A stretch of DNA of 64,000 bases, taken from Acanthococcus lagerstroemiae. Lineage: Eukaryota > Arthropoda > Insecta > Hemiptera > Eriococcidae. The notes beneath the pieces were generated by a model. It did not search any database. It worked only from the letters and a program-made list of their open reading frames with translations, and was not told the DNA's origin. Shown piece after piece: positions 23,301-35,300 of this stretch; the first letter of the stretch is position 1, and each line of letters begins with the position of its first letter. The stretch covers positions 37,203,197 to 37,267,196 of the forward strand of contig CM063113.1 in the NCBI GenBank assembly GCA_031841125.1, in the 5' to 3' direction. A program made the translations under genes and the position numbers.

Positions 23301-26300
23301 AGAGACGTGACCCGTCATGTCAGGCCGCACTATGTCCTAAGATTATATTATAACATATCAATATGCTATAAATAATAATAAAAAATAATGTAAATTAAAT
23401 ATTGCCATATTTTGGATTTAGGTATCGTGTATTCTTTTTTACTTCACCATAAATGAATACCCAATTAATACAGATTCGAAGTTCTTGTAAATTTATACGT
23501 TTCATATAATACGTACTATTGGTAAAAGTGATGCGTACTTATAGGAATACGGTTTCCAATAGTACGCATTTTGTATTTTCTGAAATCATAACTTCGAAAT
23601 TTATTAGCAGAACTTTTTTAAATTTTGGTGAAAGATAGGTACAGGACCAAGGCACAACATGCCCAAAAATGGTGGTATTTCGTTTATTTGTCGTGGAATG
23701 AGAGCGCTCAGTCGACTACATGCATGCTAAAGGGCACATCTTCCTTGTTCTTTTCTTCAAACTAGATACCACGTGCGGTACAGTCATGGGTTTGGGGCTT
23801 AGCTCTCCCAGTCTTCTGAAATTCTCCCGCCTCCCCCTCCCTCCCCCCTCCAAAAAAAACGAGCTAAAGAATTTTCAGCCGTACATAATATATGTATAAT
23901 ATTGATATTTGTCAGCCTTCCGTGCCCCTCCCCTCCAGGTATACACCCTATACAAACATCCAGAAAGCTAGATTAGAAAATTACAAGGAAACAAATGTGA
24001 TTGCGAATCAAAAAATCAACCCAGCTTGTCGCACCGAGTAACGAGTGCAACGACCTATTTCCTTTGTTCGCGCGCATTTTCGTCCAGTTAGCAAAGCTAC
24101 ATGAAAACAGAAATAGATTTGAATTACAAAGCTTATTCGTACAGTATTATTCTTTGTCTTACGAATGTTTATGGTCGTATTAATTGGTTTCTTTTTGCTC
24201 TCATTGCAGATGGTATAGACGCCGTAGACATGAAAGAACGGTTAAACAAAATCGATAAAGAGAAGCCGGTGCTACCTCGCATTACCAAAGAATTAGACGG
24301 CTATGTGGGATTCGCCAACTTCCCGAATCAAGTTTACAGGAAAGCCATTAAGAAGGGCTTCGAGTTTACGCTGATGGTAGTCGGTAAGTTCAGCTTTGAA
24401 GTGATTTCTGTCATGTTTACAATAGAATCACGTGTGCACTATGTGTGCGTATTTCATTACCGTAAATGCACGGACTAGTTTACACCTTCGGGTTAACCAA
24501 CAGCTCGTGTTAGTATCGTCGTGCTAACTCTCAAAGTATGTGTCTTTTCGTTCCAACGATGCTACAGTGCTAGCTGCCTGAATTTCGTTCTCAACCGTGA
24601 GACTGAGGGGTGGAGATTGTGTCCTTATATCCGAAATACGTATCTCAGTCAATCGTTTACCTAGATATCGAACGTTATCAATCGGAAAACATACTTGAAA
24701 ACCGACGAACAGTATCATTCGAGGTCGGAAATCGATAATTGAGTTATTTACTCGTTATCTTTTTTTCTCTCTCTCTCTTCATCAATCTAAATGACTCACG
24801 AAGAAGGCGGCATGTGAAAGGCAACTGGGGATGGACTCAGAAGAGAATTTACAAAAGCCCATATTAATTGTACAAGCATTGTAGATTGTACCAAAAGCAT
24901 AAAAGCGTTAGAACAATTGGGACTGTGCAAATTGTAGAAGCGCTAGTGTAGAATAGGTATTTTTTGATAAGCGAGCGGTGATTTTGACGTCACGCAGCGA
25001 GTTACAGTTGAGGAGTTATCTGTCAAAAGGACGCATGATGAACAGGTGCCCTTTTTGCGGATATGCTGATTTTCGAATTCTGCGTGTCCTACTCCTTCGG
25101 AACCAGTTGAAAATTTTTCCAAAATAAACAAATTCACCGTACCATGCTGTCTTAAATACGTCCCTTTCTTGTAGCCGTTGACATTGTATACAGTCGCTTT
25201 ACCTCTTATCAATATCAGTCGAACAACAAAAGCGGCTTTCATTCTGAGATCGCTCTCAAGCGAAGTGGCAACCTCAAGTGTTCTGAGGTTCTGACAGAGA
25301 AACGTGGTTAAGTAGGAAAATTTAATAGACATCAAGGGAAAATTTCGATTTGCAGGTGTGATAGTGTGAGATGGCGGTGCCAAATACAAGTTCCAGTGTT
25401 CACGATAGCAGAACAGCAACGTCTTCGAAAGTTCGAAACTGTTATTGTGTTATGTTTCTCTGTGTTAAAGTTGATAAACTGAAACCCGCTCTGTATGTAT
25501 GTACCAACGCATGATATTCTTAAGAGAAATATACGGTGGTGTAGTAGAGTGGGAACGGCGTTCCCACACTGGTTTTCCGCAGATAGGAAATCATATAAAT
25601 ACGACTTTCCTTATAATTTGTCAAATGTATTTAGCGTTCCCAGACTGGAAAATTTGCCACTACACCACTGGAAAATATATATTCTCTAAGACGATATTCA
25701 GTAAAATTGGCGCCGATAAATGATTACAAACGCATTGAATTAACATCGATTCTATGCCGAGATGTGTACAGACTTATCATGCAGTCAATAAAACCAAGCA
25801 TACATTACATTATATCAAAGGGTGAAAAGCGAGTAACTCATTCCACGATAATATGCCTCAAAAATTACACATTTCGGTTGCCTTATCGGCATGGAGAGAC
25901 ATCTTCACTACTACATTAGCTTCAGTCACGAGAATATACATAATAACTCATCATACAGCAAGTTGGGAATTGTGTATTTTGTTCCATACGTTGTATAAAT
26001 GTATGGAAACGGGCAAAATAGAAGAGTATTACATGAAATTCACCGATATTCTTATGGGAAAACAACTACTGATAACCATAATATGTTCCACAACACCAGT
26101 TGAGGAGTTATCTGTCAAAAGGGCGTCTCTTATGGAACGGACGCCCTTTTGACTGATAACTCCTCAATTTTCCCATGGATCTAAAAAGGACGCATGACAT
26201 CCTCCTTCTTTCTGAATTCGTCCACGTTCGTTTCTGAATGAACTAAACATTGAACTAGTCATTTCTATTAATGAAATCACAGTGAACATTTTTTATAATA

Positions 26301-29300
26301 ACATATTTTTCAATTAAATCAGTCGGAAAGGAGTATTTCAGCTTGAAAACTTTGAAGTTGTTTTTCTCAAAACCAAAATCGCTGACATGCGTCCTTTTGA
26401 CAGATAACTTCTCAGTTCTTGGTTACTGTTAGCAATAATACCCTGTTTTGGCCAAGGAACGATTTGACTCCCATAAGAAATACACAGGGAGCAAAGATCA
26501 ATATGTTACTATCTGAGAATAAGAAATTTGTTAGTAACCAGGAGTTTATTACCAAATGCTGGAAACCTTCCGGATTAAAAATGTATACCTTTGGTTTCTA
26601 AGAAATTTTTTATTCTCAGGTAGTAACATAATGATCCTTGCTCCGTGTGTTTTTCTTATGGGAGTCAAAGTAACTATCACCGTTTGTTTATCAGTTGGGT
26701 TTAGTTCCGGCGTTGTTGTTGTTTGCACAGTCCGAATACTACCATACAACGGGGTTATTTTGTGACAAAGCGGTAGCCAGCGAATAGGACTGACTAACAC
26801 ACTCTCTATAGGGAAAATCGGTAACCTAGGAATAGCGTGTTAGTCACGGGGTTGTTCTGTAGAATAACTGGTGTGAATTTGGACGCTATTCAACGAAAGG
26901 GAACCAACCAACATTTGTAAACCAAATGAGTTATTAGTATCGTTGGGGCCCCCGATTCAAAAATGTGTACTCACGTTGGAATTGGTTCCCTTTCGTTGAA
27001 TAGCGTCCATTTACAGTCATTTTACGCGTAGAATAATTGCATTATTTTACATTGCCCTATGCTTGGTGTAGAATAATGAAATATTAACTTGTTCAGCCAA
27101 GAACAACTGTTTAAAACTTCAAAAGCGCCAAAAAATGGAAAATTATCAAGTATACTTTCACTTTTGTTGTTCTATTTTCATTTTAAAAGTATTTTTGCAT
27201 ATTATATAAAAGATCCTTTGGGACGCCCCATTTTAATATTATATTATATAATAAGTAATACGCTCGTAATTGTCGTATGTAATTCGTAAATTGTAATCAA
27301 TTTCAAGTTCAAACTTCACTAATTTTCATATTTGAATTCACCACATGACTTTATTCAGACTACATGGACGCTGTTAAGCATAACAGAGCGTAACTGAACC
27401 CACTGACAAAATTTGTTTTTTGAGAACATGTGATTCGAAGTTCAAGAGCCATGTAGAAATCATATGACGTAACGTTTACTGATAAGGATTCGGAACTTGC
27501 TTCACTTACTGTACGACAGCACTGCTGCCAACCTCAAGATAAACTTGAGATCTCAGGATTTTGAGGTTTTTATCAAAATCTCAAGATTTTTAAGAAAATC
27601 TGAAGAGTTTTCTAGAATTTACATGAAACTGAGTGAATAAGTATTGCTTCTTGGAATCTTTTTACTTCTGGGAAATGGAAAATTTATGACCTTATAGGAG
27701 TAATAAGCACTCAGATTTTACACAGCAATGGAAATGTAAAATACATCTGTGATCAGTCATAAGGAAAGGGTCCTTAGTGGCATCGAGATGTTCTAAAAAG
27801 AGGGCCCTTAGTGGCATCAAAATCTTTGATACCTCTAAATGTCGTTTTCTTGTAACAGGTCACATTTCCACGTTTTATGAAATGGTGTACGGCTGCCGGC
27901 TGGTTTTCCGCTTTCCAACCTAGCCTTCCCTGCTGGAGTGCTGTGCGGCTATACACTATAAAAAGTAATTAATCGTTATCATTTCAGTTTCAAATTTTCA
28001 TTATCCATGGGCAAAGGGCAAATTGGTCGGTTACCGATAGGCGGTAATTTTGTTAATCTTGTCGTGATGATGAGTCAGTAAACATTTTATTGTTGAGCAA
28101 CATAGAAAAGGCAAAAATTTTTGTCTCAAGATTTTTTATGAAGAATCCTGGGATTTTTCGGCAGGCTTGGTTGGCAGCACTGCACGGCAGCTTTGTCACG
28201 AAGTTACCCGTCAGTCACAAAGTAACCCGTCGCATGGTATGTGTTGTAAAAACAGTGCAATATTTTAGCTGTTTTGTGGCTGCTTCTCGCGATTTTGAAA
28301 CTTGCGTTAACGTCCGCTGTAGCGTTGTACCATATTGGCTTCAGTTGATACGAGCAAGAGCTTAGATATCGTCAATTTTAGTTTTCAAATGATGTAAAAA
28401 TCTCCTTCAAACTTCCTATTGCCAAACAATTTTGAGTAATTCTTACACGTAGGTTATTTTGTGATAACTTATCATTTCCAGACTCCTCGATTAAGGCTGA
28501 CGTATGATGTGGTGTCACACACCAGTTATTTTCCAAGTCAACATATTCAGCAATATTCAGCTAACTGTAGTTATCAGTCGGCCACGTTTATTATTTTATT
28601 ATTCCTCGGAAGTGGTAAAATCTTTTCTGACATTTTAGCTATTCGCGTATAAAATTGAAGGGTGCGCTTTCTACTGGCAAAACGAAATGCGGCTTGCTGA
28701 TTGGTGGATTTGGTTGAAAAGGTGATCATGTGCGAAAGGTGACAAAAAATGTTCTTCAAGAATTTAAAATAGGACTCTACAGAAAGAAAATAACAGAATG
28801 AAAAGTTTTTGTTCTTTTCAGTTTTTCATAAAAAATGATATTTCGGATGATATTTCTTATTTTCTTTGTATTTATTGTTAGGGTAAAATACCCATGATCA
28901 CCTTTTCAACATGTGCACTAGCGCTCCTTCAACATGTGCACTAGCGCTCCTGCAGTGTGCTTTATATGCGAATAGACCCTTCTCTCTCAAAATATTATTA
29001 ATGCTGTGCTCAGTGGTTCGGAATCTGGAAAAGGCTAACATTACTAGGTATAGACGTGCAAGTAGACGAACAGGCAGACAAGTCCTCCTTGCCAATGGAA
29101 AATAGAACTAAGAGTCGAAATCTCAGTTCTGTATTCTGCAGATAGGTAGGAAACCTACAGCAGAGATAGACCAGTACACAGACTGACCGCTCCTCCCTTT
29201 CTCTGTCAGAGAAGAACTATCGTAAGTAGACAGAAATAAACATGCAGGTAGGCAGCCTACACCCTTCCTTGCGCTATCTGGGAAGAACAGCTGCGAGGCC

Positions 29301-32300
29301 ATCCATCAAGTTGTCTGTATCCTGTTGGTCCGCTACCTCGATGCGTGGTTAGGTAGACACTAAACAAGGCACCATGATCAGGTGTACTTTTATCTTACCC
29401 AAGTAAACATTGGCCGTGGTATATTCAACGGGTAACGGAATGGAATGGGAATAGTAGATAGCCCACAGTGCTTCTACTGCGCTGGAGGAAGGCGAGATGA
29501 TGATGCCTGGCGCACACTATTTGAGTGTCCGACATTCGACCTAGAGCAGGAAGAAGCGATAGCCGTTTGTCAAGAGGACACTGTGCCGCAAGATGGGGAT
29601 GGAATGGCAAAGACAAAGGCAGCGGTTACAGCACCTAATGTCGGTCCTCGCCATTTCACCAACACCGACGTCGCTACCATCGATGGAAAAAGAAGACAAT
29701 CCGGCGCGACACGATAGTCAGTCGTCACCAAGAGGCAGAAGGAGAAATGGTGTTAGAAGGTCTGCCTAACGCAAAGCGTTTCCTCTATCCTAACGCAGAC
29801 CTAATTGGAGTAATTCCTGGTTAGGGGATGCGGTGTCGAAGGGCCAGTTGTATTATGCGTGCTCTATCCTACGTCTCACCATCATCGATCGTGTAGGTTG
29901 GAAGAAGGAAGAAGAGGCAGAGACAGCCTGACATTGGCACGACATGCCCGCTCAACAGAAGGCCAAGATGGCACTGGACCGCGAAGTGACCTGGTGGTTT
30001 AACCCTGTAGCCTCATTTAGAGCCCAACCAACCCGGAATTCGGTCCAAATCCGACCTATATTTGGTGAACATGTACTAACAACGCTAACTGGTCGGCGAA
30101 TTTCCTAAAATTGCCCATCGGCTTCGATCGAAATATGTGGTCGAAGTCGGAAGAACGGTGAAATTGTGGCGAATTCTGCGCTCATGCAAATCAATACGAG
30201 CAACATTGTATACTCGCATCGAAATAGTCGTGGCTCGGGTCAGAAGCAGAGGATGGCGTAATTTTGTGCTCTTTCATTTTCTGAACGCTTTAATAAAAAA
30301 TTCAAACTACTCTAAACGTGTTATTTGTTTCTCGTTCGAGTAAACAACTTTGTGTTTGCGTTAACGCGAACGATAAGCCCGGTTAAGCCTGGAGGAAATT
30401 GCGAACTAGAAGTCGATGGTACGGTGCTGCGAATTACGTCATATACTCGAAAACAAGCTCTTCGTATAATGAAATGAACCACTCGAAATCTTACCAATAT
30501 GATGTGCTCTTTTAATTTTTTTTTTTTTTCTTTTTTTTCTATGCTAGATCACCTTTGGAACTTTCTTCACTATTAAAATTCCTCTCGACGAAATTGGTGG
30601 TCGGTTTATTCGCTCGCAAAAAGAAAAGGAAAAAAAACACTTGTTAGATTCTGGAAACAGTAATTAACCGCGTAGAATCATTTTTATAGCTGTATTCATC
30701 GTGGAGATTATGTACAAACATTTGCGAAGATTTTGTTTCAACTTTCCTGTTTCACGAATGAGTGATTTGAGCGGGAACGATCTTTTCTCCAAAATTCCCA
30801 CCTCGTGTGATTCATCTCTGTTGCGTGAACGAGCATTTTAGCAGTTCGCTCAATATTATTCTCTTTCTCTAACATAAGCTGGGTACCCAGAACCAGGAAC
30901 ACCAGCTGGAGCTGCTCGATATACAGTTGCTGTCTCTTTCTGAACAACCGTCTTAGCCGGCTGTGAAATACTCGTATGTCCCCACCGCACCCTAACCTGA
31001 CTGAGTCATCCGGCGTCGTTTTATAACCGCTTTGGGTTTTTTTTTCTATTTTTACAGGCGAATCGGGTCTGGGCAAATCGACGCTGATCAACTCGTTGTT
31101 CCTATCGGACGTGTATAGCGCCGACCATATGGGCCCGTCGCATCGCATCAAGAAAACTGTTCAAGTCGAAACCAGCAAATGTCTGCTAAAGGAGAATGGA
31201 GTTAATTTAGTGCTAACCGTCGTCGATACGCCCGGTTTCGGAGACGCCGTCGATAATTCAAATTGTTGGCAACCGATCACCGATTACATCGAGTCGAGGT
31301 ATTTTGTTTGTCAAAAAAATCGAATATCCGATTCGTTGTGAACTTGAGCAGCGATGGTTCACTCAAAGAAGTCGAAGTACCTACTTATATGTCGGTACAT
31401 GCAAATGCGTGGATTGCGTATTCCAGTGAACATCGTTATTTCAAATATCGTATCGGTGTGAATTCTGTCGAACGAACACCGCCCGGAATGTGTGTTTCCT
31501 TACGGTACCTTATTCCGGACGATTTGCCCGCGTGTGCGTCAAAAATAGATGCAGTAGGCGGAATAATGCTGGAATTAGCACATGGTGGCGTTGTTCAAGA
31601 ACGTACACATGTATGACAATGAATGTTTAGGTTCAAAGTCAGTGATGCCAGAGGGCGTCCGTGAAATCGAGTGCTAACTGTCACGGCCGTAGCCAGCAAA
31701 ACTCGTAGGATTCTGAAATGTGTAAAAAAATTTCATAATACCTATAATATCCTTATTGAATTGTCCAAATAAGACGAGTTTCAATCGAACAACAAAGGTT
31801 TATCTCTAATTGGGGGCTCTCAACAAGCTCGAAGGATTCATTCATTCCTCCATTCTGGTCCAGCTCTGGACATACAGTTTTGTCAGGTATCGATTTCGAA
31901 TTTGAAATTGTCTTTTTTGTGCCGGCTCGTGCGATGAATTATCTTCTTTTGGGTCGTATTTCAAATCCCGAATTTCAAGAAATCAAAGCTGCCATCTAGT
32001 AATAGCAAAGCTCTAGATAGGAGAGTACAGTCCGCCATTTTGAATCTAACCGCGCCCGTCGATGCCGAATTGTCTTCGGCTCCACATAGTCGGATTCAGC
32101 ATCCATGGGCGCGGTTAAAGTCAAAGTGGTGGACGATCGTACTTACACGAAGTATACAGAGTCTAGTAATAGTAGAGTACTATAGTTTTCACACAGGTAT
32201 ACTGGATCGCCATTTTGATTTCCAAGTTAGTCTGAGCATCCTCGGACGCGCTCGCACCAGTTCAAGAACGGGTGATCAAGGATGTTCGGGCTAGTTGGGA

Positions 32301-35300
32301 ATTAAAATGGCGGTCCATTATACCCATGTGAAACTATAGAACTTTGGTAATAGGTTAGATGTCGGAAACGGAAGTTCATTACTCGAAATACACCCAGATT
32401 TTGCGTAAACAGGGGATGTAGCATTTGTTACTGGAAAAACGTGGCCGTCAACTCGGCCTTGTAGCCCTGGTAACGTGGAATCCATTTGTGAATGCTATGT
32501 CGCGTAAAGTAGTATCTGTATCATACTTCTTCGATAACACGCATGTATTTCATGTCTAGGTACGAAGAATACCTTAACGCGGAAAGCCGAGTAAACAGAA
32601 AACCGATTTCGGATAGCCGAGTCCATTGTTGTTTGTACTTCATAGCGCCATCTGGCCACGGCCTAAAACCACTAGACGTAGAATTCATGCAAAGACTGCA
32701 CGATAAAGTGAATATCATACCGATAATTTCAAAGGCGGACACCATGGTACCTGAGGAAATAGCATACTTCAAAAAACAGGTCCGTATCTCCGTTTGATGA
32801 CGATTGAATAACTTTCATAATGTTTACTTTAGTCTACACCATAAATACCTGAACCATATAGTATTTTTAAAACGTCGCAAGTTCACTTCATCTACTGGTG
32901 TTGTCCAGTGAAATCCAGATGACATATTTTGTACCTACCAATATGGTTTAGTGATAGCAAGCATTCAATAACGCTATGAGCTAGTTGTACAATCGTTGAT
33001 CAAACTACATTCCGAATTTTATTGGAGTTTGAACGCCCAAAATCGGTCAGTTGACGAATGTAAATCTCAATTCAAACCTTGTGACAACATTGTACAACTA
33101 AACCTGTAAGTTTTCAACGACAAAATACGTAGCAGAATAATATTACTGTAACTGTTCAATCGTTCCTGGTAAAAGGGGCCATTTTACAAATTGTAAATTT
33201 CTCAGGAGTGTATTAGAGTCCATGAAGTGCATTTTATTGTGTGCATTGTGTTGTTTGTATTGTATTATGCACTCCTGTTCTCCTGTAAGGAGCGTTTGTG
33301 TTCTCGAAACTGTAGAAGGTGATCCTACAGCCAGTGTTGTGCAATTCCCGGGAATGAAATTTTCGATCGGGAATTTCCGACAATTTTTCGGGGAACGGCC
33401 TAAACTTTGAATTGTACCCACTAAATTTAGTCTAGTGGACCAACTCCTCAATATTTTCACTGAATTCTTTGAAGGAATTCCCAGAAATGGTCAATAATGT
33501 TTATTACTGAAGAAAATTAAGGGAAAGAAACCACAGAAAAGTAGTTTTTGTACACTCATCATCACCAACTTACCTAATGGTAACCTTATACCAGTTGGCG
33601 TTAACAGCAAATTTGCATTGTACAAAAGGAAATCAAATGAAGAAAAGACAGAAAGTGTATGTACTTCTAACTCTATCAAACGACCAGACCAAACTCTCAA
33701 ACTCTCAATTTTGCGCGGTTCACGTGTTTTTCTAGATTTTTTAGGGCTATAGCGCTACGGCAATGACAGTCTAGGTAAAAGGTTCATTAATTACCGGAGT
33801 TAAGGTCCTTTTTCATATTACATAAAATATTAATACTTCATCCTCCAAAACAAGGCCGCATGGTGTTACCCTGTTATCATCACCCATGATTGGATTTTTT
33901 GACATTTTAGTCTCGAATTTTGTGTGGATTTCCAAAATTGGGAATTCCCGGTAATTTCAAAGCAGGAATGGAAACGTGTGTTTCCGGGAATAATCCCCTG
34001 GGAACGGGAATCGGGAATTGCCGTGCACGACACTGCCTACCGCCTCGTAGCTCCCGTAAGATCCTTTTGCTAGTATACGATTCAGCTTGTATCATCTTCT
34101 ATTGGCGTTTGGACACTCCTGTAGATGCGCTAGTGTCGTGGACGAAAAGATGATCAGGGTCTTTTTACCACCAAAATATGTACAATTAAATTGAGCTCTA
34201 GCATCTTCAGTATTGTTTTTTATGGAACACTGAAGAGAACCTAAGTGGTTAGCCCTTGTCATTTCCTTTCAGATGAGCTCAACTTCAGTTGTTGTTTTTT
34301 TCCAGAACATTTTTAACACTGATCATCTTTCTGTCCAAATACACCAGTCAGCGCGCCGCATCTCATTAGGCCGCTAGAAAGTGACTCTTTAGCGTCCAAA
34401 CGCCAATTGGGATGTGAAACGGAATGTAGGAGCGCTAATGTGCACGTTCTAATAAATGGTTGAGTGATCACCAGGGCCCGGATTTTTATTCCCTAAAAAA
34501 ACTGAAATATGCGCATATAATATGCGTTTATCAAGTGTAAAATATGCCAAGAAATTCCCTAAAAATGCAAAATATTCTAAAATATTCCCTCTCAAATTAT
34601 GGCAGGCAGAAAGAAAAGTGAACAGAAAACTCTTTGCTTCGGGTTCAGCAGTGTTGTATAAAACCTAAAGTTGTAGGATAAAGGCCTTGGTGTGTACGTA
34701 CCACTAAGGTCCTTTTCTTGTGACACGTCACAAATTCATGAACACTAAAATAATTGAAAGTGTAATAACATTTTCAAAATTATTATAATTTTTTTCTCAA
34801 TAATATGGTAAAATGGTAAAATATTCCAGTAAAATGGGGAAAAGTAAGCAAATATTCCAAAATATTCCTTGAAATCACGCATTATATGCCTAAATATGCT
34901 TTTTGGTTGAAATATTCCCCAATATGCTGTAATAAATATCTCATTTTACTCTAAATTTCATGATTCGTCAAGATAACCCTGGTATGCCCAATAGACTAGG
35001 CTAGAAAAAAGTATGCTAAAGCATGAAAATCCGGGCCCTGGTGATCACAGACGAAAATAACTAGGGCTAGGGGAAATATGCACTTGAAATGTCGAAATAT
35101 GCGCTTATAGTATGCAGTTATCTGACCTCAAATATGCAAAAATATGCTCTAAAAAATCCGAATATGCAGAGATATGCTCTAAAAACTCTGGATAGCGACA
35201 TGAGCCTGCGGCTGCTCTCAGGGCTTGAAAACGTTGAAAACTGAAAATTTTTTACATCAGTTCTGTTTTATGAAGTAAATTAAACTTCCCTCGAAAGAAT

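Larger units (their letters stand above)
21905..23400 (+). mobile_element. RTE-like LINE fragment, RT to 3-prime end, with two inserted MITEs
   Basis: Plus-strand pieces follow ORF2 order: [41 protein letters not shown], then a segment lacking the FADD box, [15 protein letters not shown]-like [15 protein letters not shown], and the C-terminal [14 protein letters not shown] and [15 protein letters not shown]. It ends in an AAT-rich tail. Frameshifts and stops show decay. Two insertions (22181-22276 and 22510-22677) interrupt it. Confidence 0.85.
17393..24209 (+). other. Septin intron 1 (6.8 kb)
   Basis: Begins GTGAGT and ends TTGCAG. It carries a palindromic element (18554-18692), two inverted-end elements (19049-19460, 20885-21120) and a plus-strand RTE-like LINE fragment that itself holds two MITEs (21905-23400). 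The stretches 17400-18550 and 19470-20880 show no recognisable structure apart from short poly-A/T tracts. Confidence 0.85.
24384..31057 (+). other. Septin intron 2 (6.7 kb)
   Basis: Begins GTAAGT and ends TTTACAG. It is the element-richest intron, with a 1.4 kb TIR element, a hairpin, the TGGACGCT-type MITEs, a 0.66 kb hAT-like element, a 198-bp palindromic element and an R1-like LINE end. The last 1.2 kb (about 29850-31050) holds no identifiable repeat. Confidence 0.85.
31299..32559 (+). other. Septin intron 3 (1.26 kb)
   Basis: Begins GTATTT and ends TCTAG. Holds two adjacent palindromic MITEs at 32025-32142 and 32180-32339; the rest is unassigned. Confidence 0.85.

Noticed and set aside
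25530..25675. Separate MITE with GGTGTAGT ends
   Set aside because: Inverse match is short (about 10 bp) and flanks show no duplication; treated as internal to the larger element.
28908..28951. CRISPR-like repeats
   Set aside because: Only two copies directly abutting with no spacer, in an animal genome.
30738..31151. 137-codon minus-strand open frame
   Set aside because: Lies antisense to septin exon 3, whose coding sense is certain; it is a shadow.
31263..31616. 117-codon frame overlapping septin exon 3 end
   Set aside because: Out of frame with the septin and extends into intron 3; no motif.
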